From Bigelowiella natans CCMP2755 (taxonomy: Eukaryota; Cercozoa; Chlorarachniophyceae), in the NCBI GenBank assembly GCA_000320545.1, contig ADNK01000560.1:1-49580 (forward strand): a stretch of DNA of 49,580 nt. The letters are read 5' to 3'. Positions 33,476 through 45,112 of the stretch are shown here, in pieces. Every line of letters starts with the position of its first letter. Within the stretch, counting starts at the first letter, position 1. The translations under genes were made by a program, and so were the position numbers. The notes beneath the pieces are model-generated. The model searched no databases. It had not been told where the DNA came from and saw only the letters and a list, made by a program, of their open reading frames with translations.

Positions 33476-35083
33476 ATGGCGGGAAATTCGAAAGCAAATT
33501 CGAACCCCAAACGAAGCACGTCGAACGGAATAAATTCTAGATCTACCTTTGAGAGAACGCGTCCAGGTCCAGGTTGTGCTGAAATTATGCAAGCGGAAAG
33601 AAGGACAAGGCGAAAGAGTAAAAAAGGTACACGTGGCGTACATTAAATCGATACAAGCAGCAATATGTAGATTCTCACGACGCACATTCGTAGTAATTAC
33701 AACTTATCTTTAGCAAAATGGGGAATCTTCTCAAGAATAGCGCAGGGAAAAGCCTGCTTCCGAAACCGTCAAAATCAGAGACCCAGTTAAATTAAGCACA
33801 CTTACTGAATAATTTGCTAAAATGCTTTACTTGTCTGAATGATTTCCAGCGATCTTGAAAAGGGAAGACAACGGCGATCGAATAAAAAGGTGACATACTC
33901 ATTTATTATAAACCAATCTTTCACCATTTGTCAAAATAATAGCTTTGAAGATTTTGATGCCTATGGATATCTCGAGAGGATGAGAAGCAGGTTGCAACAA
34001 AATGCATCTCCACTTCTTCTCATGGACATAAAAAGTGGAAGTACCCGAAAACATACGTCTAGGTCGTACATGAGACCAGGTTCGGATCCACATGACACCT
34101 CAGGATCGCCCTGGAGTACAGTTGCAATTTCAAATGATGCTGAAGTTAAATCAGTAGGCTATACGTACGAATTACATGGGGCACATCAACCTTTCGACAA
34201 AACTAGCGCGAAGGAAACGATGGCTTTCTTCAAGTCGCCAAGAAGATCCCCTCCTTTCTCTGTTTTTCATAAACGTCAAACTGACTTCCAAAAACAATTC
34301 TTTAACGCTAGTGTTGCTGTTCAAGACTGCTTTGGAGAGGAGAAAATTTCGGAATTGTGTACCAAAAAAGTCCTTCCAAGGATAGACAGTTATCATAGCA
34401 AAAACTGTCATGAAAATGGAAATAAATCAAAGACAGGGTATGAAAGTGGGTTGAAGACACTTGAATCTTCTAGAAATTCAACGAATGAGGAAGAGAGACT
34501 TGGGTTTCAAGCGTTGGTCGCTCCTAAATATCGAAACTCCAGTACTTTTTCAACAATCTACCCTCCACGCATGCATTCTTTTGAGCCAAACTATTCAAAA
34601 CCCCAAGGACGCAATCATTTTGACAAGAGCACCAGTGGTGTAGAGATGGACGATGTAGATGACATAACTCTGATGGATTGTAGTGAGCTTGTTCTACCTA
34701 AAAACTCCAAAAATTCAAATACTACCCCCATTACATCACAAGGTAACAATGATTCGCTTTCTCCATTGTCCTATGATAGCCACTTACTAGAGAAGAATGA
34801 GCGGAAATGGCATCCTAGAGCTCTCTTTGAGACAAATCCTTGTCCAATACCACGTTTTAATTCTTCGAATGGTAGAGAATTAGCAAGGACACCTGTTTTT
34901 CACTTAGATCCACATTTATGCCCAATAGAGCATAACAGTTCTCTACCACTATTGGATGATCAGGCGAAAATTGAAACACTACCTATCATTAGTGACGGCC
35001 TCGTCGTAGAAAATTCGCATCAGTATCATGCAAACAGAACGATGAACATTTCAGATCTTGACATTTTCAAACATAATCCATGA
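33476..35083 (+). CDS. Ser/Asn-rich hypothetical protein
   Basis: The main exon is a frame of up to 414 codons (33839-35083). It is rich in Ser, Asn, His and Pro, hydrophilic, without membrane segments or a recognisable domain, and disordered in appearance. Short acidic patch: VEMDDVDDITLMD. A first exon is plausible at 33476-33626 (MAGNSKANSNPKRSTSNG, ending RRTRRKSKK at a GT donor), with a second at about 33715-33791 (AKWGIFSRIAQGKACF). That would give a basic, nuclear-type N-terminus, but the phase into the last exon does not fit any donor I can see, so the 5' structure is unresolved. The start could instead be the Met at 33839. No function is proposed. Confidence 0.6.
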
Positions 35084-35466
35084 CATAAAATCAAAATTTT
35101 AGTTTGAGTATGAAGCCATGAGATGCGACGAAAATAAATACATACGTCAACCTGTACACGCTTCTTCATTTAGTATATTATTTCTACAGGCACTATGTAG
35201 TATAAAAATACACAATAAGTAACATATAAAATGTTTTACAATATAAACATTGAATAAAAATTGGTGTTTTGTTCTTTGCTACTATTATCAGTTATCTTGC
35301 TAGAATTATTACTTATAGTCATGAGTGCAAAGACGCAGGAATTGTACTTGCATTGCACAGCAGCAATACATGATTGAGCGCACATTAAGCTTGCACTGCG
35401 ATGTAATTTTGATATCCTTTATATTTTCTATGATGTTATCAACTATAACGTTTGAGAGCAGCGTTA
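35084..35466. other. 3' intergenic stretch between convergent genes
   Basis: AT-rich DNA between two stop codons. It should contain the polyadenylation sites of both genes. AATAAA occurs near 35133 and 35252. No gene is seen. Confidence 0.45.
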
Positions 35467-36595
35467 TCAACAAACTAATGGCTTTTCCTGTAATTCCTGG
35501 ACGCAAATAGTAACGATCCCATTTCCCCGATCTTTCTTGACTTTCTTCACTACGAACTGTGTTCCTGGTGCGATGAGATGCTCATCTTCCTCTTGATAGC
35601 AGGAATACTTTTTAATATTTACGGCATTGTTCGTAGAAACCTCGAACAATGTCCTCTTTCCAGATTTCCCTAGGAATCGTCTATGGATCGTACACTATAC
35701 ATCAGCTACAGTTACAGCATTAATTTGGAACAATCATAGGAGGAAAATGTCATTTATTTTACTTCGCAATTGCAACGTCTTTAGTGCATGAACTGACACC
35801 CCACCAAGTGACTCGGTTGCCTTTAGAATACTTCTTACTGAGATCTAAATTTACGCCTCGATATAAGAGTCCTTCGTTTTTGGGAAGCTTTCTAAGTGCT
35901 ATATATGTTATGGAAGACAAATAACAAGCAACAAATATAAGATAAAGTTGATGGGGGATTTCAAACCTCTCACAAGAAAAATTTCGCAATAAACCTGTGA
36001 GCAATAGTTGAAGATAGCCGAAGAAATCCTTGATTTTTGCTCGTTTAGGATCTCGGAGGTCCTGACATTTTTAAGTTCATTTCAAGGTAGCCATGTTCTT
36101 CAAAGCAAAAAATGAAGGATCCTTTCTTTATTTATGTTATGACACTACCTCATTTAAAATTTTGTATAGCTTGCATTCTTGCGTGTATAAGTTTAAAGCA
36201 GCGATTTCATTTATTGTTAGGGTCTTCTCATCCTGGGTTCCTCGATTCCCTTTTTCCTTAGAATTATTTCTAACTGTTATTGCCGTCTTTCCGGTTCCCT
36301 TCATTCTGCTATCTTCGTCAGTCCTCAATATCTCCTTTGCAAAAACTAGTGCATTATTGATTCGTGTGGCCAGATTCTCGATGCGCGCGAGCAAGGCCTG
36401 GCATCCAGTTTCTAGGTCCTTTATCACCTCTACCCTCTTTCGAAGGCGTTTTCTAGGGTTCTTCGATTTTCTTGTTGTGAGAATTCCAAATATAGGATCG
36501 AGGGTTATTTTTGATTTTATTTCATGCTCTAAATCGCCAAGTCTCTCGAGATACGAGTTGTGCAATTCGATGGTAGAATCGATGAACTCGGACAT
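35467..36595 (-). CDS. Mono-ADP-ribosyltransferase (arginine-type ART fold) with coiled-coil N-terminus
   Basis: Four exons join in phase into 287 codons plus stop: 36595-36149, 36061-35995, 35898-35763 and 35680-35467. The first 120 residues are charged helix or coiled coil (MSEFIDSTIELHNSYLERL; CQALLARIENLATRINNALV). The C-terminal half is an ART domain of the R-S-E class: INEIAALNLYTQECKLYKIL, LRDPKRAKIKDFF, GLLYRGVNLDLSKKY (Arg), RVTWWGVSSCTKD (Ser), RTLFEV and YQEEDEHLIAPGTQF (Glu-X-Glu). The family moves ADP-ribose from NAD to protein or nucleic-acid acceptors; E-X-E usually indicates arginine. There is no signal peptide, so it should act inside the cell. It lies 176 bases downstream of the UDG homologue on the same strand. 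An acceptor at about 36650 leaves room for an upstream exon. Confidence 0.85.
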
Positions 36596-36771
36596 TCGCT
36601 GAGCAACTAAATATTGAAATGTATTTTCATACACGCATTCGTGTGTATCCTCTAAAAATACCAAGTGTTGAGTAACTGTTGAGTTCAGTATATAAAAAAT
36701 AATTATGTATATTAAAAAAATTAATCGTATACTTTGTATATGGTGATTGTGGTGTATTTTGTTTATGTCTT

Positions 36772-37743
36772 TTAGGAATCAACGCAAAAGATATTTGAAA
36801 CTTCGTCGAATGGACATGATCGATGTAATGAGTCACCCTTTCTGCTCTTCTTCTTCATCCTTGTGTTCTTCTCTTTGTCGTAGGCAGTTGGAAGCCAGTC
36901 AATCGTCTTGAGCTTCAATTTTTTCAGCTCCTCATTGATCTTTCCGAAATGATCACCCCAAGAGAAACCGTCACCAGTCGCAGCTGGATTACAATGAACG
37001 ACGTGTCGAATTTTCACGTCTGTATACGTCTCTTCTAGCATCTCCGATAATTGTCGCTTGATGCTCAAAGCCTTAGCTCCCCACCATGCGAACACGAGAC
37101 CCTGATACTGTTGTTCTTTCACCACCTGTTTTGCTTTCAGGATCTCCTCAACGATAGCAAAAATGATTGGGCGCCAGAAGGTGGTATGTGCTCCAAGATT
37201 CGGCTTCTTTCCTCCATCGATCGTTAGAGCAGCGTTTAGAAGAAGACATCCCTGCATTAGGATGGATTTAAACCATTCCTTAGGCCCCACTGCTTTATTG
37301 TGTTTGAGGAAGATACGCATGTCTTTCACAGGCATATCGCACCCGGTCTTAAACTTTGAATTCATGGCCGCTCGAATGATACAGCGCATGCTGTTAATCT
37401 GACCGAAACGCCGATCGTTCCAGCTCTTCAGAGTCGCATCAAACATTGCAATTCCTGTTGCAGACTCTTGACGGGGGTACGGGCTCTGGCCGAAAATAAC
37501 AACGTTCCAATGAGCTGGAGGATTTGGCTTTATTGCTTGAAATGTAAGCTCTCGAACAGGTACGATAGATCTGCTACGATCCGGCCCAATAAAGGAACTT
37601 GCTTCCTCTTGTTCCTCGATCACATCTTTGAGCAGCACATACCAGTCTTCACCCCCCCCCTTGAACAAAGGTTCGAGGCACAGTGGGTCGGTGTCTTCCC
37701 CTGACCCATCCTCTGCTATCTTAAGTTTCTTCTTAGGCGGCAT
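36772..37743 (-). CDS. Uracil-DNA glycosylase homologue with altered catalytic motif
   Basis: A single exon of 323 codons starting at the ATG at 37743 (MPPKKKLK, a likely nuclear signal). The frame is open for a few codons upstream but without another ATG. Family-1 UDG landmarks are in order: WNVVIFGQSPYPRQESATG, LLLNAALTI, LVFAWWGAKAL and VVHCNPAATGDGFSWGDHF. In canonical UDG the first motif is GQDPYH, whose Asp activates water. Here it is GQSPYP (residues about 85-90), with Ser at the Asp position and Pro at the His position. The second motif, normally HPSPL, is HCNPA (about 250). The fold looks preserved while the key acid is gone, so uracil excision is doubtful. It could be a binding protein or a divergent glycosylase. 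Not fragmented, and conserved in texture. Confidence 0.85.
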   Translation of the reverse strand: MPPKKKLKIAEDGSGEDTDPLCLEPLFKGGGEDWYVLLKDVIEEQEEASSFIGPDRSRSIVPVRELTFQAIKPNPPAHWNVVIFGQSPYPRQESATGIAMFDATLKSWNDRRFGQINSMRCIIRAAMNSKFKTGCDMPVKDMRIFLKHNKAVGPKEWFKSILMQGCLLLNAALTIDGGKKPNLGAHTTFWRPIIFAIVEEILKAKQVVKEQQYQGLVFAWWGAKALSIKRQLSEMLEETYTDVKIRHVVHCNPAATGDGFSWGDHFGKINEELKKLKLKTIDWLPTAYDKEKNTRMKKKSRKGDSLHRSCPFDEVSNIFCVDS

Positions 37744-38028
37744 CGATGCTTCCAAGCTCTGTTGGTTTGTGGCGGTAAATCTCCCTCCTCCGACGCTGCT
37801 CGCCCTTTCTCTTTCCGAAGATCCATCTAAAGCCGATACGGGAAGGGTTTCCTGTTTAGCGCGACATGGAAAAGTCTCATTTTCGCCAAAATTCGCCTGC
37901 GTTTTTGCTCAGTCAAAGCTTTCGGTCCATGGCACACTCACATGGGGCCTGAGACCTTCTGATGAGGTTCAAGTGTTCTGCTCTGGAAAGAGCATTGTGT
38001 ACCGGCACTGATTGTTGCGACTAGAGCA

Positions 38029-40053
38029 ATGTTAATCGTTTGCCTTCTAGCTTTAGCATCTTGGCTGCCGAAGCCAAACGTGAGGTGTTGCGTGAAAAAA
38101 GATGCAGTTATGGCCAGCAGCTGTGGAGTCAAGCCGATGTCCCATCTACGTACACGCAGGTAATGGATACCACAAACACCTTATTCATAATGTACCAACG
38201 TATTTATGGATTGATGATAACGCACACTTTTCACAGCCGGCAGGCACTCTTGGCACGTGCTCAAAAGGACCATTCCAAACTAAACAGAAGAAGGAGGCAA
38301 TTCACAAAGGTTTCATCGGAAGAACGTTCAGATACTTGCAGTCGAGAAAACCTTTTCAATTTACAGTGTATTTTCTATGTTTAGTGTATGCTGGGGATTC
38401 TGACAAGTCTGCCGTCACTAGCGGCTCTAAACTACGGTGGGGTCCATGCCAGTGATGACCTCTCCTTAGTTTTGGAAGAAGGAAACAATGTAACAATTCT
38501 GGACGAAATAGTCTCCTTAGTGGATAGGTAAACCTTTGATCATCTTCTTTGTATTCTTCTGAAGCAATACGGATAGCATCACCCCCCAATTTATTAATTT
38601 TGTTGCAGATTCTACCTTTATCGCTACGACACGCCGTTGACCGCCGATGATCAAAGGTCTGCTGCTTGTTCATAAGGATGAAAGGAAAATGGTTAGAGGG
38701 ATTAGGATGCCGCACAATGTGCACATAGCAATATCAGCCTTTTTTACTTAACACCAAGTGCTGCATACATACGAACACTCCACGCAGACGTGAGAAGCAA
38801 TTTTTAAGATAGAGAAAAGGGACAGATCTTAGGTTATTGTGGGGGAAAGTTAGCCAAATTTTTACCAAATATCAGCGAGGTTAGTCCAATAACACAACAA
38901 ATACTCATGCGCATGTGCCGCTATTTTTGGCACTGTTGGTGCTGTATCTTTGTTAGGTTTGATATCGAACGCTTTAAATCTGTGAAGGAAGCTTTATTGC
39001 AAGAATACATGCTCCTGTTGCGAAAGAAGCAGTACTCTTCCTCCCCGGAGGAGAAAATGGTAATTGAATGGAAGACGTAGGAGAATAAGGGAGGTACTAG
39101 TAGAGCGAGGATGATTGCTCACAGGAATCATTCATCTTCAGCCATCTCAGCCATACCTTCTTTCCAATAAAAGGCTTTTCTGCGCAAGGCTGCTAAAGAA
39201 CTTATGCATAGAGGTGGCTCATTTGATCGTTATACACGCTACCTCCCACCAGAAGCTCTCAGGGCTAAATCAGTTACTTTCTCCGCCCCCAACACGGGAA
39301 TCCGCGTGCCAGATCTGAGAGAGGAGGAGGAGGAGGAGGATAATGACGTGAAACAAGAAATAGCAAGACAAGGCATTCTTACCGGATTGTACGAAAATCA
39401 TAGAAGCCATAGCATCAAAATGATGATGATCTTGCACATGAGAATTATGGTGACTAGAACGATGGAGAGACCGTCGAAACGATCAATAGAATGATACGAT
39501 TTACCTGATGATGATGATGAAATTGCGGAAACTTGGTTCTTCAAAATACAAAATACTTTAGCTTTATAATTAGGTACAATCGTAACCATTGTAACCATTA
39601 CCATTTTTTGCACATTCAAGGCTTCCAGCATCGCATGACTCATTGGATAACGGCAATGAAGGGAAAGAAGCAGAACCCAAAACGACTTTTTCCAGCAGAA
39701 CGACAACAGCAACAAAGAGCGTGAGCCCTGCCCGGATTATAAGGAAGAGGTTTCGGTCTGGAGAAGTGGGAGAGGAGCAATCAGAAGAGATGAGGACAAC
39801 AGCAGCAAATATTGCTGTAATTCGTGTTCGGTATTTCGGGCAGGGTACAGCAAGGGCCCTTGCAGAAGAGATAGAAAGGATTTCCAACGGGGAAGAACCA
39901 ATCGAGGAGGGAGAAGAAGTAGGAGCCGACGTCATGCCATCACTGCGGCAGCAGCAGCAGCAGCAAAAGGATCTGCAGCAAGGTGGAGATTTCCTTCCTT
40001 GACGACACTTCTATTATGATCAACCTTCTCCGCATATATGTCATTTTTTGATA

Positions 40054-40094
<41 letters not shown>

Positions 40095-40667
40095 ACACAT
40101 ATATATATATGGGGCGAAATATGCGGCGTTGGGCTGAATGTTTTCTTTTAATAGGCACTAGTGGAGAGATCGAAGAAATCGTAATTGATCTCAGACACAA
40201 CAAAGGCGGCAATCTTCAGGTTTTTGTGAGAAATTAGGAGAGCCGTAGACAAGTGAGAAGGGGGATGGAGAAAGTCGTAGGAGAAGTATAAGAATAGGAA
40301 ACTACATTCATGAGCACTGAAAAATGAGGAAGAAATCTAATGAATGTGGTTAGAATAGACATCAACAAAAGCATAATTTTCCCGTCATCATGTTTGGTGA
40401 CGTTAAATCTGTAACAGGAAGCTATCGCTGCTGCAAGTTTGTTCCTTGAGCCAGGGTCACGCATAACCTACTTAATCGATTCAGCTTCCTCTCGGCTTGA
40501 GAGTGCTACTACGATGAGAACAAAGAGAAGGGGTGGAAGTGAAAAACCATGGCACATCTGTCTTCCTCCCATAGTCATTCTTGTAGATAGGGCAACAGCC
40601 AGCGCTGCAGAGGTCTTTGCGACAGCTCTCAAAGACAATTGCAGGTTTGGTTTCAGTAGGGGGAGAT

Positions 40668-40698
<31 letters not shown>

Positions 40699-41006
40699 CA
40701 GTTGTTGTAGTAGAGTCTCGTATGATGGTGTCATTATGCACGAATGTTCTGGAAATCTCCCATTTCCAAGCAGTGTTCGTTGGTGTAAAGCTGCTGCTCT
40801 AGCTTTCTTAAACCTTCCTAGCTAATAGGGAAATCCTTGAGTGCCTAATGAAGACACGCAACTTCTGCATGTAAGATATCTTACAGATCTGTACTTTTTC
40901 CTTCCCCGTCTGATGGTGAATACTAGGGCGGTCGTTGTTGGGCGCCGAACGTATGGAAAAGCCCGAATCCAAAGTGTCTTCCAGCTCTCAGATGGCTCGG
41001 GGTAGT

Positions 41007-41043
<37 letters not shown>

Positions 41044-41321
41044 ATCGCGATAACATCGTACTTTATCAGCAGATACTATGGTCGTAGAAAGTAATAATGT
41101 GCTCTCTTTCATCTCCATCCTGTAATACGTATATCATTAGGCTACAGCTCACGGTGGGCGGTTATATGACGCCGAACCATGATGACATCAACAGGGTGGG
41201 GTTCCTGCCGGATGTAGAGCTCACACCGTTTGAGAACAAGGCCGAGTCACGCATTCCGTCCCCTCATACTGTGACGAAGATGCTAAATTCATCGCAGGCC
41301 CGCAATTCCGCTAAAGCATAA
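38029..41321 (+). CDS. CTPA: Carboxyl-terminal processing protease (CtpA type, S41), plastid-lumen targeted
   Basis: Eleven exons give 535 codons plus stop: 38029-38159, 38237-38309, 38385-38527, 38609-38656, 38957-39059, 39189-39388, 39621-39982, 40155-40219, 40418-40644, 40927-41001 and 41141-41321. The N-terminus is an ER signal (MLIVCLLALASWLPKPNV, aromatic Trp after ALAS as in complex-plastid bipartite leaders). A basic region (LARAQKDHSKLNRRRRQF) and a hydrophobic lumen-type signal (LGILTSLPSLAALNYGGVHA) follow. S41 motifs: GGSFDRYTRYLPPEAL, IAVIRVRYFG, EIVIDLRHNKGG, VDRATASAAEVFATAL (nucleophile Ser) and GRRTYGKARIQ (Lys), with the 25-residue Ser-Lys spacing of D1 processing protease, then LTVGGYMTP and VGFLPDVEL. 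The expected role is cleavage of the D1 C-terminus in the thylakoid lumen. No PDZ domain is recognisable between the N-terminal helices and the core; an acidic, Ser/Thr-rich linker is there instead. The exon 6 donor (GTACGA) is uncertain. Confidence 0.87.
41005..41043. repeat. AGC trinucleotide repeat in a CTPA intron
   Basis: A run of about 12 AGC units directly follows the GTAGTA donor of the tenth CTPA exon. A GTA run (about 40670-40697) sits in the preceding intron. Both are outside coding sequence. Confidence 0.8.
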
Positions 41322-41963
41322 GCATATATATACATTATATGAATTTAGCATGTTCTACGCAGTGAAAACAGCAGAACGCTTTCTAGCTGTCGCATGCTTG
41401 GTACCGGTGCAATGTTTCTATTTTTGTTACAAGATACGATGCGCTTATCGCACAAGTTAGCCAGTGTACAAAGCAATTTTGCATTCGGTTTCTGCATCAA
41501 TATTGTGCGCTCTACTGCCTCACTAGCACTTTGGCAAATGTTTGCAGGGCTAACTAAATCGAAACTTATAGCGCAGTAAATATTATAATAGACACAGCAA
41601 TATGGTATATATAACATATTGCATGTCTATCATTATTGAACGGCATTATCGGCTACATAAAGAGCAATGATTTACAATAAATATTTGTAATCAAACCTCG
41701 TCGTTACCACATATTATGTAGCATGCTAAACACATGATAATGACCAATTAAATTGCGTCGAGAACTTTTCTTAATTCATACTTGTGTGCAATACTACCTA
41801 GCAGGTTGATAGGTAGCTACACTAATAATGATAAATGCACAATTTTCCAAACCTGTCCAGTCTTAGATACAACTGCTACCGAGTAGTAACCAGGTAGGAA
41901 GGGGAAGAACCAAGATTCGTATTGCCAAAATGATGGTTTGAGGACGTAATAGGAAATAAAACT

Positions 41964-42038
<75 letters not shown>

Positions 42039-42404
42039 TATTTGCAATATATGACTTTTGGTAGAGCTCCTCCCCTATTATGCAATCGAGCTCGTTCGCC
42101 GGGGGAGCGGTGGGGGGACCTGCGGTGAGGAATTAAAAGGCAATCGAAGGAAACTTTACTATTATGGTCACCACATAATGCCAACATCAACCGTGACGCT
42201 GCAGAAACGCTATGGAATGAAACATGACAGCCAAACCCATTTCCTGAATACCTGTGCGCCACCATCGGTAGCCCCGTTGTTTCCCCCGTCGTCGATGGGG
42301 ACTGTCTGTTTATCGATCCATATATGATGGTGAGGACCAGCAATTATGCATGATAACGACGATAGTGACACGATGCCAATGATGGCAACAACGATGAGGG
42401 AGGA

Positions 42405-42449
<45 letters not shown>

Positions 42450-43129
42450 GGATACCGGAACTTCCATGTGGCTTTGATTATCATGAAGGAACTCCTCCAA
42501 ATCCTACATATTTGGTTCATAATTTGTCGTATCACTTGATCCGGAAGAACACATCCCAGAAAAAAAGAACGAAGCAGAAGCTTAAAGGAGACAAATCTGC
42601 ATGAGTGCACTGTTGGTACTGTTGCTGCTGTAGTTGCCACATCAGAACAACTAAACCTTCTCATCACCACCATCACCACCACCATCACATAACAGAAATG
42701 CCGTTTCATTATTGTCAAAACCTGTCCAGGAACGGTAGGCACTCCTCCTCCATTGTCCGCATCGACTGCTCGCCCTGGTGCCTTCATGTCGCCGACTACA
42801 TCATAAACATACTACTCAACGGTATTATAGGACAGACGAAAACACTTGTGATAGTCAAAGAGTACACGTGTTCAATCTCAAACATTTCTTTTCGATAATG
42901 ACTCTGATCGGATTCCAATACGCTAAAGGGTCGTAGTGACCCCCCAAACTCATCAGCGTTTCATAATCTATCAACGTTTTAATTTTTTACTTCTTCTGTT
43001 ACCGTTTGCAGCGTTGGAAAGCTTTCCCTGAGCATTTTGCGATGGCACTTCAGGGTCAGGATTTTTGAGTATCTCGACAAGACCGGCAGCCTGTTAGATA
43101 ATACATTCTTCGTAAAATCGTCAGTATTG
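41322..43129. other. Stretch between convergent genes, possible extra minus-strand exons
   Basis: Contains a CA-TA microsatellite (about 41963-42031), a GA tract (about 42408-42445) and a CAT/CAC tract (about 42661-42688). Several minus-strand segments look exon-like: near 42780-42720 (MKAPGRAVDADNGGG ending PTVPGQ before a GT), near 42310-42255 (TVPIDDGGNNGATDGGAQ before a GT) and near 42123-42050 (PPTAPPANELDCIIGEEL). They could be a C-terminal tail of the tetraspan gene to the right, but I cannot connect them in phase. Confidence 0.35.
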
Positions 43130-43425
43130 GTCATTGGTAATGGTGACGAGAATGGTGATGGTGATGATGATGATGATGATGATAGTGGATGTGTGTGTGT
43201 GTGTGTTCTTCTTGTGGATGCATGTCGTGTAGCAGGTGCTAGATGTGTGGGAAAATGTGCGGTGAGCGAGTGTATGATCAACCATGCTGAAGAGCCATGC
43301 CAGGACGGTGAGGGCGAACCCAGCGGAAAGGTCCTTACTGTACCCGTCGAATTGACTTGCATCCTTTGATATTTAAAAATTGATGATTAACGGCAACCAG
43401 TGATAGTGGTGATGATGATGTCTTC

Positions 43426-43464
<39 letters not shown>

Positions 43465-45112
43465 TACGGGGTTGGGGCGGGGGGCTGTCTCTTCATTTTA
43501 AGCTTCATTTCCTCACCGTTTTAATCACTCTATCAACTACCTTCATCTCATCGTAGCAGGACCCTTTGAACACGGCAAATGTGATGAGGAGGAATAAAGA
43601 CACGATCTCCAAAGCCACTCCTGTAACAAGCTGGGATATACAACCAAGAGGGAGGCAGGGGAAAGAGGGGCATGGATTTTGTGGGTTACACAAGAATTTG
43701 GGGAGTGTGATTCCTGCAGGAAATATGCATGTCCACATTTATACCCCTCCACCCTCCCCCCTTCTCCAAAACACACAGAGAAGGTCAAAGACCTTATTAA
43801 CGATTGCCGGCCAGAAACCCGCAAGAGGAGCGGGAGGGGGAAGCTGACGAGGAAAATTTAAACAAGGGTATAGAAGAGAGCCGAAGGATAATCAATCATC
43901 ATATTTATTTATTGTGAAGAGGCGTAATCGATATGCTACACCGCGGTAATAAGTTGGCTGTTGTGATGGCCACCTGGGCTAGGCGCAAAAACCTGCGATG
44001 TGCATTCAAAAGCAGCGTCTCATTATTGGATTCTTTTGAGGAATTGCGGTCCTTTGCATCTCACTTTGTGGTACATCTCACCCCCCCTCATTTTTTTTGG
44101 GTATAAGTGTAGTATATGTATTTATTTGGCCAACTGTGTGTGCGTGCGCGGTCATCGTTATTGTAGAAAAAGTAGTCAGGTGTCAAATGTGCCTTCCTCA
44201 TCTTACTGGATGCAGACAGCGAAGAAGAGAATCACGAACCCGATGATCAGAAAGCTAGCAACGACAAAGGTCAGCAGCAATCGCACAATATATGTACAAC
44301 GCCAATAGAACATGGTGGGGGCTATACAAGCTTGCTTATTCTACGTGTATGGAAGGCTGTGCTATTTGCACTCGTTCGATTAGCGATTCATCATTGTTGA
44401 TACCTCGTCGCGGCGTCCCCTAATTAGGATTATGGTAGAAACAATTAATCATTGCATTTGGTCTAGCAGTTGTAGTTCTAATGACCAGCTTTCTCGCATT
44501 TGTTGCACGCATCGTTTGAGATCTGACAGCTGTTTGATTTGTAGTACCTATTTATCGAAACAAATTAAATCATGAACGTGCCTCAAGTGCTCTCATTGAA
44601 ACCATAATCCTTCTCACAATATCGCATTCAGTAATGTGGCCATACGTTGCTGTAAAGGTATCCTTATTGCATCCATTGAAGACCTAAGAAGGGCGGAAAA
44701 TATGTGATGAACTGGCTGCTACAACCTTTCTTTTAATGTAATAATGGTTACAGGAGTTTTCGTTCTTCTTTCATTGTTTTCGGTTATGGGGGGTAGTTTT
44801 ACGTAGTAGCGAAGTAGACCGAAGGCTACGCGGATGTCACAATTATTGATTTTCCTCTCAAAGTGCGCCCATCGTACCTTCGTAGGCAGCATAAAAATAA
44901 CAAAATATTTAGAGTATCTGTTGATTCTAGCATTCTGATCAAAAACTGACAGTACCTCGGCAGTGATACCCCCAACAGCACATGCGGTGAAAAGGAGCGT
45001 GAGCGTGGATAAGAAGATCGCGAGCCCTGATTACATCGTCCATAAAGAGTGCTCTGCTGTCTTTACATCCAAACATCGGATTACCTGTCAGTGACCTCTC
45101 GAACCTAGCCAT
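43130..45112 (-). CDS. Four-pass (tetraspan-like) membrane protein
   Basis: Exons 45112-45085, 45026-44956, 44877-44803, 44683-44646, 44547-44486 and 44321-44207 join in phase. 43620-43541 and 43363 to about 43130 join each other, but the link from 44207 to 43620 is unresolved (an extra exon is probably missing). The protein starts MARFERSLTG. Membrane segments: LAIFLSTLTLLFTACAVGGI; then a Cys-rich loop (VFNGCNKDTFTA, CQISNDACNKCEKAG); then LLLTFVVASFLIIGFVILFF; ALEIVSLFLLITFAVF; and GFALTVLAWLFSMVDH. Topology resembles small tetraspan proteins (claudin, SUR7 or amastin type), but no family signature is seen. The reading after the last segment runs into a CA repeat, so the C-terminus is not fixed. 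It is divergent from the KIFBP gene. Confidence 0.65.
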
